Shown here: piece after piece, positions 1-6,975 of the stretch
Layout of the letters: each line of letters opens with the position of its first letter
Numbering within the stretch: the stretch's first letter is position 1
Source: UBA1067 sp050874585
GTDB taxonomy: Bacteria; Verrucomicrobiota; Kiritimatiellia; RFP12; UBA1067
Length of the DNA: 15,930 bases
Direction of reading: 5' to 3'
Assembly: GCA_050874585.1 (NCBI GenBank)
Contig: JBNMKZ010000059.1
Coordinates: forward strand, 1-15,930
Translations under genes and position numbers: made by a program
The notes under the pieces: generated by a model
Told to the model about the DNA's origin: nothing
The model's input: only the letters and a program-made list of their open reading frames with translations
Database searches by the model: none

Positions 1-2059
1 ACTCCAGGGCGAGCTGGTGGAGAAGGTCCAGGTCAAGTTTCAATTCACGCGCCCGCGAGGGGCGCGACGGCCGCAAGGGACGGCTACCTCTTCACGCTCT
101 ACGTTTCAATTCACGCGCCCGCGAGGGGCGCGACTCTGCGAAGAGGACGGTCTTGCCGAGGCCCGTCGGTTTCAATTCACGCGCCCGCGAGGGGCGCGAC
201 TGACGGACTGGTGCTTCGACGGCTCCGGCGCACTGTTTCAATTCACGCGCCCGCGAGGGGCGCGACACGTGACCGCGCTCTCGGCGGTGCTCGCGGTCGC
301 CGCGTTTCAATTCACGCGCCCGCGAGGGGCGCGACCGCACAAGCTCGTGCGCGTGGCGAAGCTCGTCTCGTTTCAATTCACGCGCCCGCGAGGGGCGCGA
401 CTTGATGTCGGCCTCCAGCTTCTCGATGCGCCGCATGTTTCAATTCACGCGCCCGCGAGGGGCGCGACCGTGTCGGCGGCGATGAGCGCGGCGTTCGAGG
501 CCTTGTTTCAATTCACGCGCCCGCGAGGGGCGCGACGCCATCATGGAGCTCGTGACGCCCGCACAGGGAGAGTTTCAATTCACGCGCCCGCGAGGGGCGC
601 GACGCGGTCAAATGAGGAGCCGCGACCCGCAGTTCCTGTTTCAATTCACGCGCCCGCGAGGGGCGCGACCTGTTTGTTCGTCGAGCCAACTGTAAAGTTC
701 AAAGTTTCAATTCACGCGCCCGCGAGGGGCGCGACTCGTTAGACCCTCCTTCAGAACCGCCGCATCGCGTTTCAATTCACGCGCCCGCGAGGGGCGCGAC
801 TCCGCAGAGAGTTGATCGGGCCGCCGTTGAGCGATTGTTTCAATTCACGCGCCCGCGAGGGGCGCGACCGCCAGCCTTTCCGCCTGTTCCACCGTCGTCG
901 CGTTTCAATTCACGCGCCCGCGAGGGGCGCGACCGACCGATGCGTTGGAGCTTGCGCGGAGGGTGAGGTTTCAATTCACGCGCCCGCGAGGGGCGCGACC
1001 GTTGCTCCGAGGTGGAGCAAGAAAAGGAACTGCTGTTTCAATTCACGCGCCCGCGAGGGGCGCGACCGCCATCGGGGCCTATATCATCATCCTGCCGGAC
1101 AAGTTTCAATTCACGCGCCCGCGAGGGGCGCGACCTGAACTCCTGCGCTTGCGGCGTGTGGAGTTGAGTGTTTCAATTCACGCGCCCGCGAGGGGCGCGA
1201 CGGCACATACGCAGATGTCAAGGAGGAGTTGAGGAGTTTCAATTCACGCGCCCGCGAGGGGCGCGACCCGACGATGATTGCAATGACGTTCGGATGCCTG
1301 GTTTCAATTCACGCGCCCGCGAGGGGCGCGACCCGACGATGATTGCAATGACGTTCGGATGCCTGGTTTCAATTCACGCGCCCGCGAGGGGCGCGACTCT
1401 TTTAACTTGATGAAAATATTGACAATCAAGAGTTTCAATTCACGCGCCCGCGAGGGGCGCGACTCTGCCGAGGCGGACAAGGCCCTCTTGCCGTTGAGGT
1501 TTCAATTCACGCGCCCGCGAGGGGCGCGACGCCCGCGCTGATGCGTCTCCTTTTGGGGGAGGGGTTTCAATTCACGCGCCCGCGAGGGGCGCGACATCGT
1601 GGCGAAGTTGCGCGGGTTCTCGGCGGCGGGTTTCAATTCACGCGCCCGCGAGGGGCGCGCCCTCGCCGAACTCCCACTCTTCCGGCCATCCCTTGGTTTC
1701 AATTCACGCGCCCGCGAGGGGCGCGACACCTGAAGACCGTCAAGCGTCTTCTCACGCGCTCGTTTCAATTCACGCGCCCGCGAGGGGCGCGACAGGACAG
1801 GTTCAACGACTACGAGGGCTTCGTCGAGTTTCAATTCACGCGCCCGCGAGGGGCGCGACAAAACCTATGGTATAATGTGCGCCGTCAACCACGTTTCAAT
1901 TCACGCGCCCGCGAGGGGCGCGACGTTCTCTATAAAGCCATACGAGAACAACCCGCGAATGTTTCAATTCACGCGCCCGCGAGGGGCGCGACGTTACAAG
2001 CCCCTCTTCGGGAAAGTTCGCCCTCTTGTTTCAATTCACGCGCCCGCGAGGGGCGCGAC
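1..2059 (-). CRISPR. Type I-C CRISPR array, 31 full repeats, open at the left edge
   Basis: Thirty-one copies of a 32-bp repeat were placed by eye, the first at 37-68 and the last at 2028-2059. They separate 30 complete spacers of 33-37 bp; bases 1-36 look like one more spacer. Read on the minus strand the repeat starts GTCGCGCCCC and ends TGAATTGAAAC, the usual type I-C form. It contains a perfect 7-bp hairpin (CGCGCCC, loop CTCGC, GGGCGCG); cleavage after it would leave an 11-nt 5' handle. The cas operon ends just upstream in the same direction, so the leader is at 2060-2318 and the newest spacers lie near 2028. All repeats are identical except 1630-1661, which has one substitution at 1660. 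The older end lies outside the window. ORFs crossing the array are artefacts of repeat periodicity. Confidence 0.99.
1268..1365 (-). repeat. Tandemly duplicated spacer inside the array
   Basis: The 33-bp spacers at 1268-1300 and 1333-1365 are identical, and the repeats around them are identical too. The simplest origin is duplication of one 65-bp repeat-spacer unit by slippage or recombination. No other duplicated spacer was seen among the 30. Confidence 0.97.
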
Positions 2060-2069
2060 GTTACCGCAT

Positions 2070-2078
2070 ATTGTATCA
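2070..2078 (-). promoter_or_regulatory. Extended -10 box of the leader promoter for pre-crRNA
   Basis: On the minus strand the sequence is TGATACAATATGCGGTAAC and then the first repeat. TACAAT (2070-2075) preceded by TGA is a good extended -10 element. Transcription would start near 2063, only a few bases before the first repeat. No convincing -35 box is visible. A second -10-like sequence, TGGAATAAT, lies immediately upstream. Confidence 0.55.
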
Positions 2079-2290
2079 CATTATTCCACAGGTCTGCCAT
2101 CGCCTATTTCCGCGAACATCCTTAGAAACGAGTCCTTATGAACCTAACCACACTCATATCCAAATAAACGGGCCCTCACGAACTGAGTGCAATGCACTTC
2201 TTTCTGTTATCAAAGAACGTTAATCCATGACTTATCTCGTCCATCACGACCGACCACGCACCCCCGCGAACCTGCCGATAAAAACCTGTT

Positions 2291-2311
2291 GGCTTCACGT
2301 TCGCGGAAGCC
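2291..2311 (-). terminator. Possible weak terminator after cas2
   Basis: Just past the cas2 stop the minus strand can fold a 6-bp stem (GGCTTC, 9-nt loop, GAAGCC), followed after AACAGG by five T residues. The short stem and the gap before the T run make this a weak candidate. It would separate the cas transcript from the leader. Confidence 0.3.
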
Positions 2312-2318
2312 TCCTCAT

Positions 2319-2609
2319 TCACAGAACGAGCGGAGCCTCAACATCAATTGTCGGCTTTGCGCCATAGTGCTCGATTCGACGCTGATAGTCTCGCCCCAGA
2401 TAGTAATACCTCAGGCTGTCTGTCTCCTCGTCACAAATTGCCTCCAAATCCGCTTTCAGCGCAGTCCACTGCGCCAAGTCAACATTACATTCAAAAACTG
2501 AATTCTGTACGCGAATGCCATAGTCAAGGCACTTCTTCGCCATTCGCCGCAGGCGTCGCTGACCTGCCGCATTCGCCGTTGAAACATCATAGCTCACAAG
2601 AACCATCAT
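2319..2609 (-). CDS. cas2: CRISPR-associated endonuclease Cas2 (type I-C)
   Basis: Encodes 96 residues, the normal length for a type I-C Cas2. Cas2 forms the central dimer of the Cas1-Cas2 integrase that inserts new spacers at the leader end of the array. The N-terminus MMVLVSYDVS carries the conserved Asp (D8) at the end of the first beta strand of the ferredoxin-like fold. Further family signatures are RLRRMAKKC, YGIRVQNSVFEC and DSLRYYYLG. The start is the ATG at 2609, eleven bases after the cas1 stop, with TAGGGG upstream as a plausible ribosome site. It is the last gene of the cas operon, and the array follows in the same direction. Nothing suggests damage. Confidence 0.98.
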   Translation of the reverse strand: MMVLVSYDVSTANAAGQRRLRRMAKKCLDYGIRVQNSVFECNVDLAQWTALKADLEAICDEETDSLRYYYLGRDYQRRIEHYGAKPTIDVEAPLVL

Positions 2610-2620
2610 CGGTCGAACCC

Positions 2621-3643
2621 CTACTTAACAAGAAACGGCGGATAGGCATCCAGATCTCCACGCAAATGCCGCGCCAACAACTGGGCCTGAATAAAGGGCA
2701 ACAAGCCAACATCTACTTTTTCTCCCAAGAATGGATGAACCAACTGTTCCTTCTTTCGATTCTGCCATTCAACGAGCACCGACTTCCGCGCCGTCTCTGA
2801 CATCATGACGGCACCCGATTCGGAAAAGTGAAAGTCCTTGCGCCGAACCTGTCCACGATTGATGAGAGACAACGCCAGTCGATCCGCAAAAAAAGCACGG
2901 AACTCCTCCATCAAATCAAGTGCTAAACTCGCCCGCCCCGGGCGGAGCGCATGAAGAAATCCGACTTGAGCGTCCAGCCCCACACTCTTCGCCGCCCCTG
3001 CACAGTCATTCGCCAGCAAGACATAGAGAAATGAAAGAAGCGCATTCATTGGATCTCGCGGCGGACGCCGATTGCGGCCACTAATACGGAAGTCCACTGC
3101 CTGCGCAACCAAAAGCGAATTGAACGCCCCAAAATAATGCGCCGCAGCCTCCCCCTCCAAGCCCCGAACCTCATCTATCCTCTCAACCGTTCGCAAGCGC
3201 TGGACGATATTAGCCAAGCGCACAACGCCATCCTCACACTCCGCATCCGACCCATGATCCCGCAGCCTTCGCTGAAGGACCGTCCGCGCATTCAGGACTT
3301 TCCCGACAACCATGCTCCGGGCGATTCCCGCACATTTCATCGGGTCGTCCGCAGCCCTCATCTGCGCAACGCGCAAGAGAACATTTCCGCCTTTTCCACC
3401 ATCTACCGATGCCAATGGGCGACCGTTCTCCGTCAAGAAACTGACATGAACGCCTCGCTCCGCACAGAGTCCCAACAGAAACGGGCTCACGAGGACGTTC
3501 CCGAAGCAGACGAGCGACTGGAGCGTATGAATCGGAAGGCGCATCACGACCTTCTGCTCGCGCTCGGCGACGACCGTCTCCCCTTCTCGATGGAGATAGA
3601 TGCCCTGCGTGGACACATACAGTGTGTTCAGTAACTTCCTCAT
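2621..3643 (-). CDS. cas1: CRISPR-associated integrase/endonuclease Cas1 (type I-C)
   Basis: Encodes 340 residues, full length for Cas1 of this subtype. Cas1 is the metal-dependent integrase that joins prespacer ends to the leader-proximal repeat. The N-terminal beta domain runs to about residue 95, followed by the helical catalytic domain. The three metal ligands can be placed at E163 (RGLEGEAAAHYF), H231 (GFLHALRPGR) and D243 (LALDLMEEFR). The start codon overlaps the cas4 stop by four bases (ATGA), so cas4 and cas1 are probably translationally coupled. This fits the known cooperation of Cas4 with Cas1 in PAM-dependent prespacer processing. The reading frame is intact. Confidence 0.98.
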   Translation of the reverse strand: MRKLLNTLYVSTQGIYLHREGETVVAEREQKVVMRLPIHTLQSLVCFGNVLVSPFLLGLCAERGVHVSFLTENGRPLASVDGGKGGNVLLRVAQMRAADDPMKCAGIARSMVVGKVLNARTVLQRRLRDHGSDAECEDGVVRLANIVQRLRTVERIDEVRGLEGEAAAHYFGAFNSLLVAQAVDFRISGRNRRPPRDPMNALLSFLYVLLANDCAGAAKSVGLDAQVGFLHALRPGRASLALDLMEEFRAFFADRLALSLINRGQVRRKDFHFSESGAVMMSETARKSVLVEWQNRKKEQLVHPFLGEKVDVGLLPFIQAQLLARHLRGDLDAYPPFLVK

Positions 3644-4308
3644 GCAGACACTCCCTCAAGCTGACTGTCCAGCCAGGCCCGCGCCGAACGCTTCTTGCTC
3701 CCCGGCTGACAATCATCCACAAGCGAGCAGGACGTGCACCACTTCCCATATGTAAGATCGGGAATCCGCCCTTCCTCCAGCAGCCGATGCACATCGTCTG
3801 CCGTCCGCTCCGTCAACGCCCGAAGGGCTGCATCGAACGCCACATCCAGCCGCCGACGCGTCGTTCCATAGAAGAGTGCACCCTCCGGAATCTCCACATT
3901 CAGCATCTCCTCCAGGCACATCGCCTGTGCGCAGAGCTGAACCTCATCGGCCTGCCGACCATTGGGCTTACCATGCTTATACTCCACGGGATATGGCATC
4001 CAACGTCCGATCACACCCGGCAACGGGACACCGGGCATACCGACATCGTCAACACGATGAAACTCCACCATGTCGGCGATGCCTGCAACGCCCAGACGAT
4101 GCGAGACGAGACGTAGCGCCGTCGCCTGACGCACATCCCTCCGCGTTTCATGTCCGCGACAGTCAACGCGTTCATGCAGAACGCGCCCCGCCGCCGTCAG
4201 TCGATTCTCCACCCATGTACCCTCAAGATGAATGAGTGCACACTGTCGCCGACAGAACACGGCGTGCTGCAAAGCCGACAGCGGCACCATTTCATCTTCA
4301 GCGTACAT
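3640..4308 (-). CDS. cas4: CRISPR-associated exonuclease Cas4 (type I-C)
   Basis: Encodes 222 residues from the ATG at 4308. A GTG two codons upstream (4314) is also possible, but AGAG in the leader sits 9 bases from the ATG and only 3 from the GTG. Cas4 is a RecB-family nuclease with a 4Fe-4S cluster that trims prespacers and helps select and orient them by PAM. Numbered from the GTG, the cluster cysteines are C21 (FCRRQC) and C193, C196 and C202 (WCTSCSLVDDC). RecB-type residues are H48 (LHERVD), D81 (AGIADMVEF) and E111/K113 (PVEYKHG), followed by the QLCAQAMCLEE helix. It lies 6-12 bases after cas7 and overlaps cas1 by four. All key motifs are present. Confidence 0.97.
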   Translation of the reverse strand: MYAEDEMVPLSALQHAVFCRRQCALIHLEGTWVENRLTAAGRVLHERVDCRGHETRRDVRQATALRLVSHRLGVAGIADMVEFHRVDDVGMPGVPLPGVIGRWMPYPVEYKHGKPNGRQADEVQLCAQAMCLEEMLNVEIPEGALFYGTTRRRLDVAFDAALRALTERTADDVHRLLEEGRIPDLTYGKWCTSCSLVDDCQPGSKKRSARAWLDSQLEGVSA

Positions 4309-4320
4309 GGGCACTTACTC

Positions 4321-5232
4321 TTACTTCACAATCAGTTCAACGCCCGGCGGAAGCGACGAACACTCAGGTAGGACGAGGTCGTAATCCTTGAAACTGCGCG
4401 GCACCGCGACTCCCGGCTTGCGCACAATCTGCACCAAATCAAACAACTTGTGCGAGGGGGCATTTCCAAGAGCCGTCTCGTGCTTGAAAATAATCACCTT
4501 CTCAGTTGCCATCAGCCCCCGTGCCGCAGAATGGTCCTGATCGAACATTCCGACAAGTGCCTTCCACAGTTCCTCAAGATCCTCCTGCGAGAATCCAGTC
4601 TGCTTCGCCAAGGCGGGCGAAACAAAACCATAAGCCACATAAAGGCCATAGGAGACCGTGTTCTTGCGCCCCATCGTGCGATTGTCGCCGCCCTGCTTCT
4701 CGGCCTCGGCTTCCGTTGCAACCGCCATGCGCGTAATGGAATGCTCCAGCGTGACAACGGGATCGACCGAGCGAGCGAAGGTCAACTGAACGGGACCGCG
4801 CACCTGCCCTGCGTTTGCGCCCGTTGACATAACCGCCCCGAATGTGCGAATGTCAAAATAATCGTGACACATTTGCCACCGCGCACGGGAAATCTCGCTA
4901 CCCTGTCCCTGTCCATCCTTGTTCCGCTTCTTTCCGTCAGTCGCGTTCACAGGGGGCTTTGACAAGTCGACCCCCAACTTTTCGTAAGCCTTCCCAATTT
5001 CGTTATTGAGAATCGCCTTCTCCTTAACGAAGATGTCGTATCCTTCCACATCACCTTTCGTCAACTGGATGTAGTTGCGAACCTTGCGCTTCAGACAGAC
5101 GTCCGTAACAAGGCCCTGCCCAGTCTCGGCATCCATACGCGGAAGATTACCCGCATCGGGGTCACCGTTCGGATTGCCGTCCTTGACATCAAAGACAAGC
5201 ATGAAGTCATAGCGATTCGTAATTTCACTCAT
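4321..5232 (-). CDS. cas7: Type I-C Cascade backbone protein Cas7 (Csd2)
   Basis: Encodes 303 residues. Cas7c forms the helical filament that covers the spacer part of the crRNA. The N-terminus RYDFMLVFDVKDGNPNGDPD and the following TDVCLKRKVRNYI are typical of the Csd2/Csh2 family. So are the central MSTGANAGQVRGPVQLTFARS segment and DRASTxG-like region around TRMAVATEAEAE. The start is well supported: GGAG lies seven bases before the ATG in an A-rich stretch (AAAGGAGAAAGAAA). It sits 27 bases after cas8c, the strongest ribosome site in the operon, which suits the high copy number of Cas7 per complex. No truncation or frameshift is seen. Confidence 0.97.
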   Translation of the reverse strand: MSEITNRYDFMLVFDVKDGNPNGDPDAGNLPRMDAETGQGLVTDVCLKRKVRNYIQLTKGDVEGYDIFVKEKAILNNEIGKAYEKLGVDLSKPPVNATDGKKRNKDGQGQGSEISRARWQMCHDYFDIRTFGAVMSTGANAGQVRGPVQLTFARSVDPVVTLEHSITRMAVATEAEAEKQGGDNRTMGRKNTVSYGLYVAYGFVSPALAKQTGFSQEDLEELWKALVGMFDQDHSAARGLMATEKVIIFKHETALGNAPSHKLFDLVQIVRKPGVAVPRSFKDYDLVLPECSSLPPGVELIVK

Positions 5233-5259
5233 TTTCTTTCTCCTTTCTTAAAATTTGAA

Positions 5260-5625
5260 TTATTCGGCATCCTTCTTCGTAAAGAAGTCTTGCCGCTGGT
5301 GGTAATAGCCGATGGCGAATTGTCCCTGGTCGTCCAGCGAGAGGTGTGCGGGGAAAGACGAAACCCCTGAGACAACCTCTTGCATCAATTTCTCCAAATT
5401 GACCGCATAGCCGGGTTTCTCCTTCCTTAGTTTCGACAGATGATGATTTGAAAGCCGCATCAGGTTTCCAAAGACAGAGGTCGGCATTGACGAGGCAGAG
5501 GAATAAAACCGATCCCTAATCGTTGCATTGAGACCAGGATTGGCTGCCTCCTGTATTTTCTCAAGGACGGCGAACAGCCGTCCAAGGCGATAGCCTATAT
5601 TCACATTCTGCACATCCAGACTCAC
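5260..5625 (-). CDS. cas11c: Predicted internal small subunit Cas11c within cas8c
   Basis: Predicted 121-residue product from an internal GTG in the cas8c frame (codon 451). In studied type I-C systems the small subunit is translated from inside cas8c and begins just before the YRLGRLFAVLEKIQ segment. Here that segment starts about eleven residues after the GTG. A clear ribosome site, AAAGGAA (5633-5639), lies about eight bases upstream in the middle of the larger gene, where codon use alone would not require it. The product would be helical and would line the Cascade belly as a dimer. Seen: start, ribosome site and conserved segment. Inferred: that this start is used. Confidence 0.7.
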   Translation of the reverse strand: MSLDVQNVNIGYRLGRLFAVLEKIQEAANPGLNATIRDRFYSSASSMPTSVFGNLMRLSNHHLSKLRKEKPGYAVNLEKLMQEVVSGVSSFPAHLSLDDQGQFAIGYYHQRQDFFTKKDAE

Positions 5626-6975
5626 GGTCAGGTTCCTTTCATTTTTTGGATTAGTAAAACGCCATTTGCGATTCAAGCAGCCTTTAATCAACTTTGCACG
5701 CGGATAAGAGACCTCACGCTCCGCCTTGATTCTCATCAGAACGGCCTGCAGCAGCGTCTCCGGAAACGGCAAGCCCTCCAAAATGCTCCGCATAACATTC
5801 CCCGCCAGATTTGGGGCAATGTTTTCCGACTTACCCTGAACGGCAGTCGAGACAAGAAGCCGCCATAGCGACAGATGATCTTTGTCCTTCGGGCCGTGGA
5901 CAATGGAAAGGTCTTCGAAATAGGAGCGGAAACGGTTCGCCATCTCCGCGACCGTTCCAATATGCCAAAACCGCACGGAAAGCCGCGCCGCATTCGGTGC
6001 AAGCCCGAGGACATAGAAGGTTGTCGAATCATCAGTGAATGCAGCACTTCCCATCCGCGGCGACTTGAAAAGTGCCGCTACATTTTGCACCAGACGGTCA
6101 GGCTCGTCCTTTGGTGGCTCGGAAAAGAAACCCGCAAGTTCCGTTTCAAAGGCATCGTCTCGCCCCGCCCAAAATACAACTGTGGCATCACCAACCATCA
6201 TCTTCTGCTTTGAGTCCTTCGCGAGAAGCGTGTTGAGTGCCGTCGTATACTCAAAGGCCGAACGCACACCGATTGGCGAGTTCTCTCCTTGCTTCTTTTC
6301 AAAGGATGTCGCCGCAGCAAAATTGAACGAGACGATGTTGGCTCCCGTCGTATTCGCCCCAGGGACACCCTTCAAGGCCGGATGGAGCAGGGCGACTACA
6401 TCCCGTTCGCCACTCACAAGATCGACCACCTCTTCTCCGCCCTCCGTTTTGACTGATATTTCTCGATCGACAACGGATTTCACATCCGAATCATTAAAGA
6501 TTGTCCCATCTTCGCCAACAAACTTGAATGCCACGAACGCGCATGTCTTCTGCGCTTCCGCCCACGCGTCAAAGGCCCCCAATCGGGACGGCATGTCGTC
6601 CAACTCAAGGAACCGCACAACAGCGCCGATGGCGGGAACGTTCGCAAACGGGCGAATCCGCTCCATAAAGGCCGCATGATTCTCGGAGACATCTTTTCCC
6701 TTGCAAGAAACGCCCGTCACATACTCAACATTATCCCAAAGAAAATAGGGCGCAATGCCCACCGTTCTCTTAACGGACTGGGGAACCGTAAACTGCCGCG
6801 CACGCAGTTTCTTGCCTACTTTCTCCTGCGTATCCTCAACCGAGACCAGATTCCCCATTCGATCAATCACAATAAGATAGGGAATTTCCTTTCGTTCCCA
6901 TCCATATGGTGCCATCCCCGACTCAGGATCGGCGGCCTTGCGGTCGTAGTACTCTTTCAATGACTGAAGAATCAT
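5260..6975 (-). CDS. cas8c: Type I-C Cascade large subunit Cas8c (Csd1)
   Basis: Encodes 571 residues, normal for Cas8c. This subunit recognises the PAM (TTC in studied I-C systems), opens the DNA and recruits Cas3. The start MILQSLKEYYDRKAADPESGMAPYGWE is a good Csd1 N-terminus, with AGGAGG at proper distance inside the end of cas5; the ATG overlaps the cas5 stop (ATGA). Family signatures include PYFLWDNVEYVTG near residue 95, FNFAAATSFEKKQGENSPIG in the middle, and YRLGRLFAVLEKIQ and ATIRDRFYSSAS in the C-terminal domain. That last domain is also likely made separately as Cas11c from an in-frame GTG at 5625. The frame is intact. Confidence 0.97.
   Translation of the reverse strand: MILQSLKEYYDRKAADPESGMAPYGWERKEIPYLIVIDRMGNLVSVEDTQEKVGKKLRARQFTVPQSVKRTVGIAPYFLWDNVEYVTGVSCKGKDVSENHAAFMERIRPFANVPAIGAVVRFLELDDMPSRLGAFDAWAEAQKTCAFVAFKFVGEDGTIFNDSDVKSVVDREISVKTEGGEEVVDLVSGERDVVALLHPALKGVPGANTTGANIVSFNFAAATSFEKKQGENSPIGVRSAFEYTTALNTLLAKDSKQKMMVGDATVVFWAGRDDAFETELAGFFSEPPKDEPDRLVQNVAALFKSPRMGSAAFTDDSTTFYVLGLAPNAARLSVRFWHIGTVAEMANRFRSYFEDLSIVHGPKDKDHLSLWRLLVSTAVQGKSENIAPNLAGNVMRSILEGLPFPETLLQAVLMRIKAEREVSYPRAKLIKGCLNRKWRFTNPKNERNLTVSLDVQNVNIGYRLGRLFAVLEKIQEAANPGLNATIRDRFYSSASSMPTSVFGNLMRLSNHHLSKLRKEKPGYAVNLEKLMQEVVSGVSSFPAHLSLDDQGQFAIGYYHQRQDFFTKKDAE

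Larger units (their letters stand above)
2060..2318 (-). promoter_or_regulatory. CRISPR leader
   Basis: This 259-bp non-coding stretch lies between the cas2 stop codon and the first (leader-proximal) repeat, where a type I-C leader is expected. It is richer in A+T than the array. It holds a promoter-like box 10 bp from the first repeat (2070-2078), a perfect 13-bp palindrome at 2186-2198 (AGTGCA-A-TGCACT), and three copies of an 8-mer: CCGCGAAC at 2110-2117 and 2264-2271, and its complement at 2299-2306. Short ORFs that cross it on the plus strand are not convincing genes. Confidence 0.85.

Noticed and set aside
9..36. A truncated gene at the left edge
   Set aside because: Bases 1-36 have spacer length and directly precede a full repeat, so they are best read as another spacer.
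17..2141. Long open frames across the CRISPR array on both strands
   Set aside because: They only repeat peptides made by the 32-bp repeat (FQFTRPRGAR, VSIHAPARGAT, SRPSRARELK). No gene features are seen.
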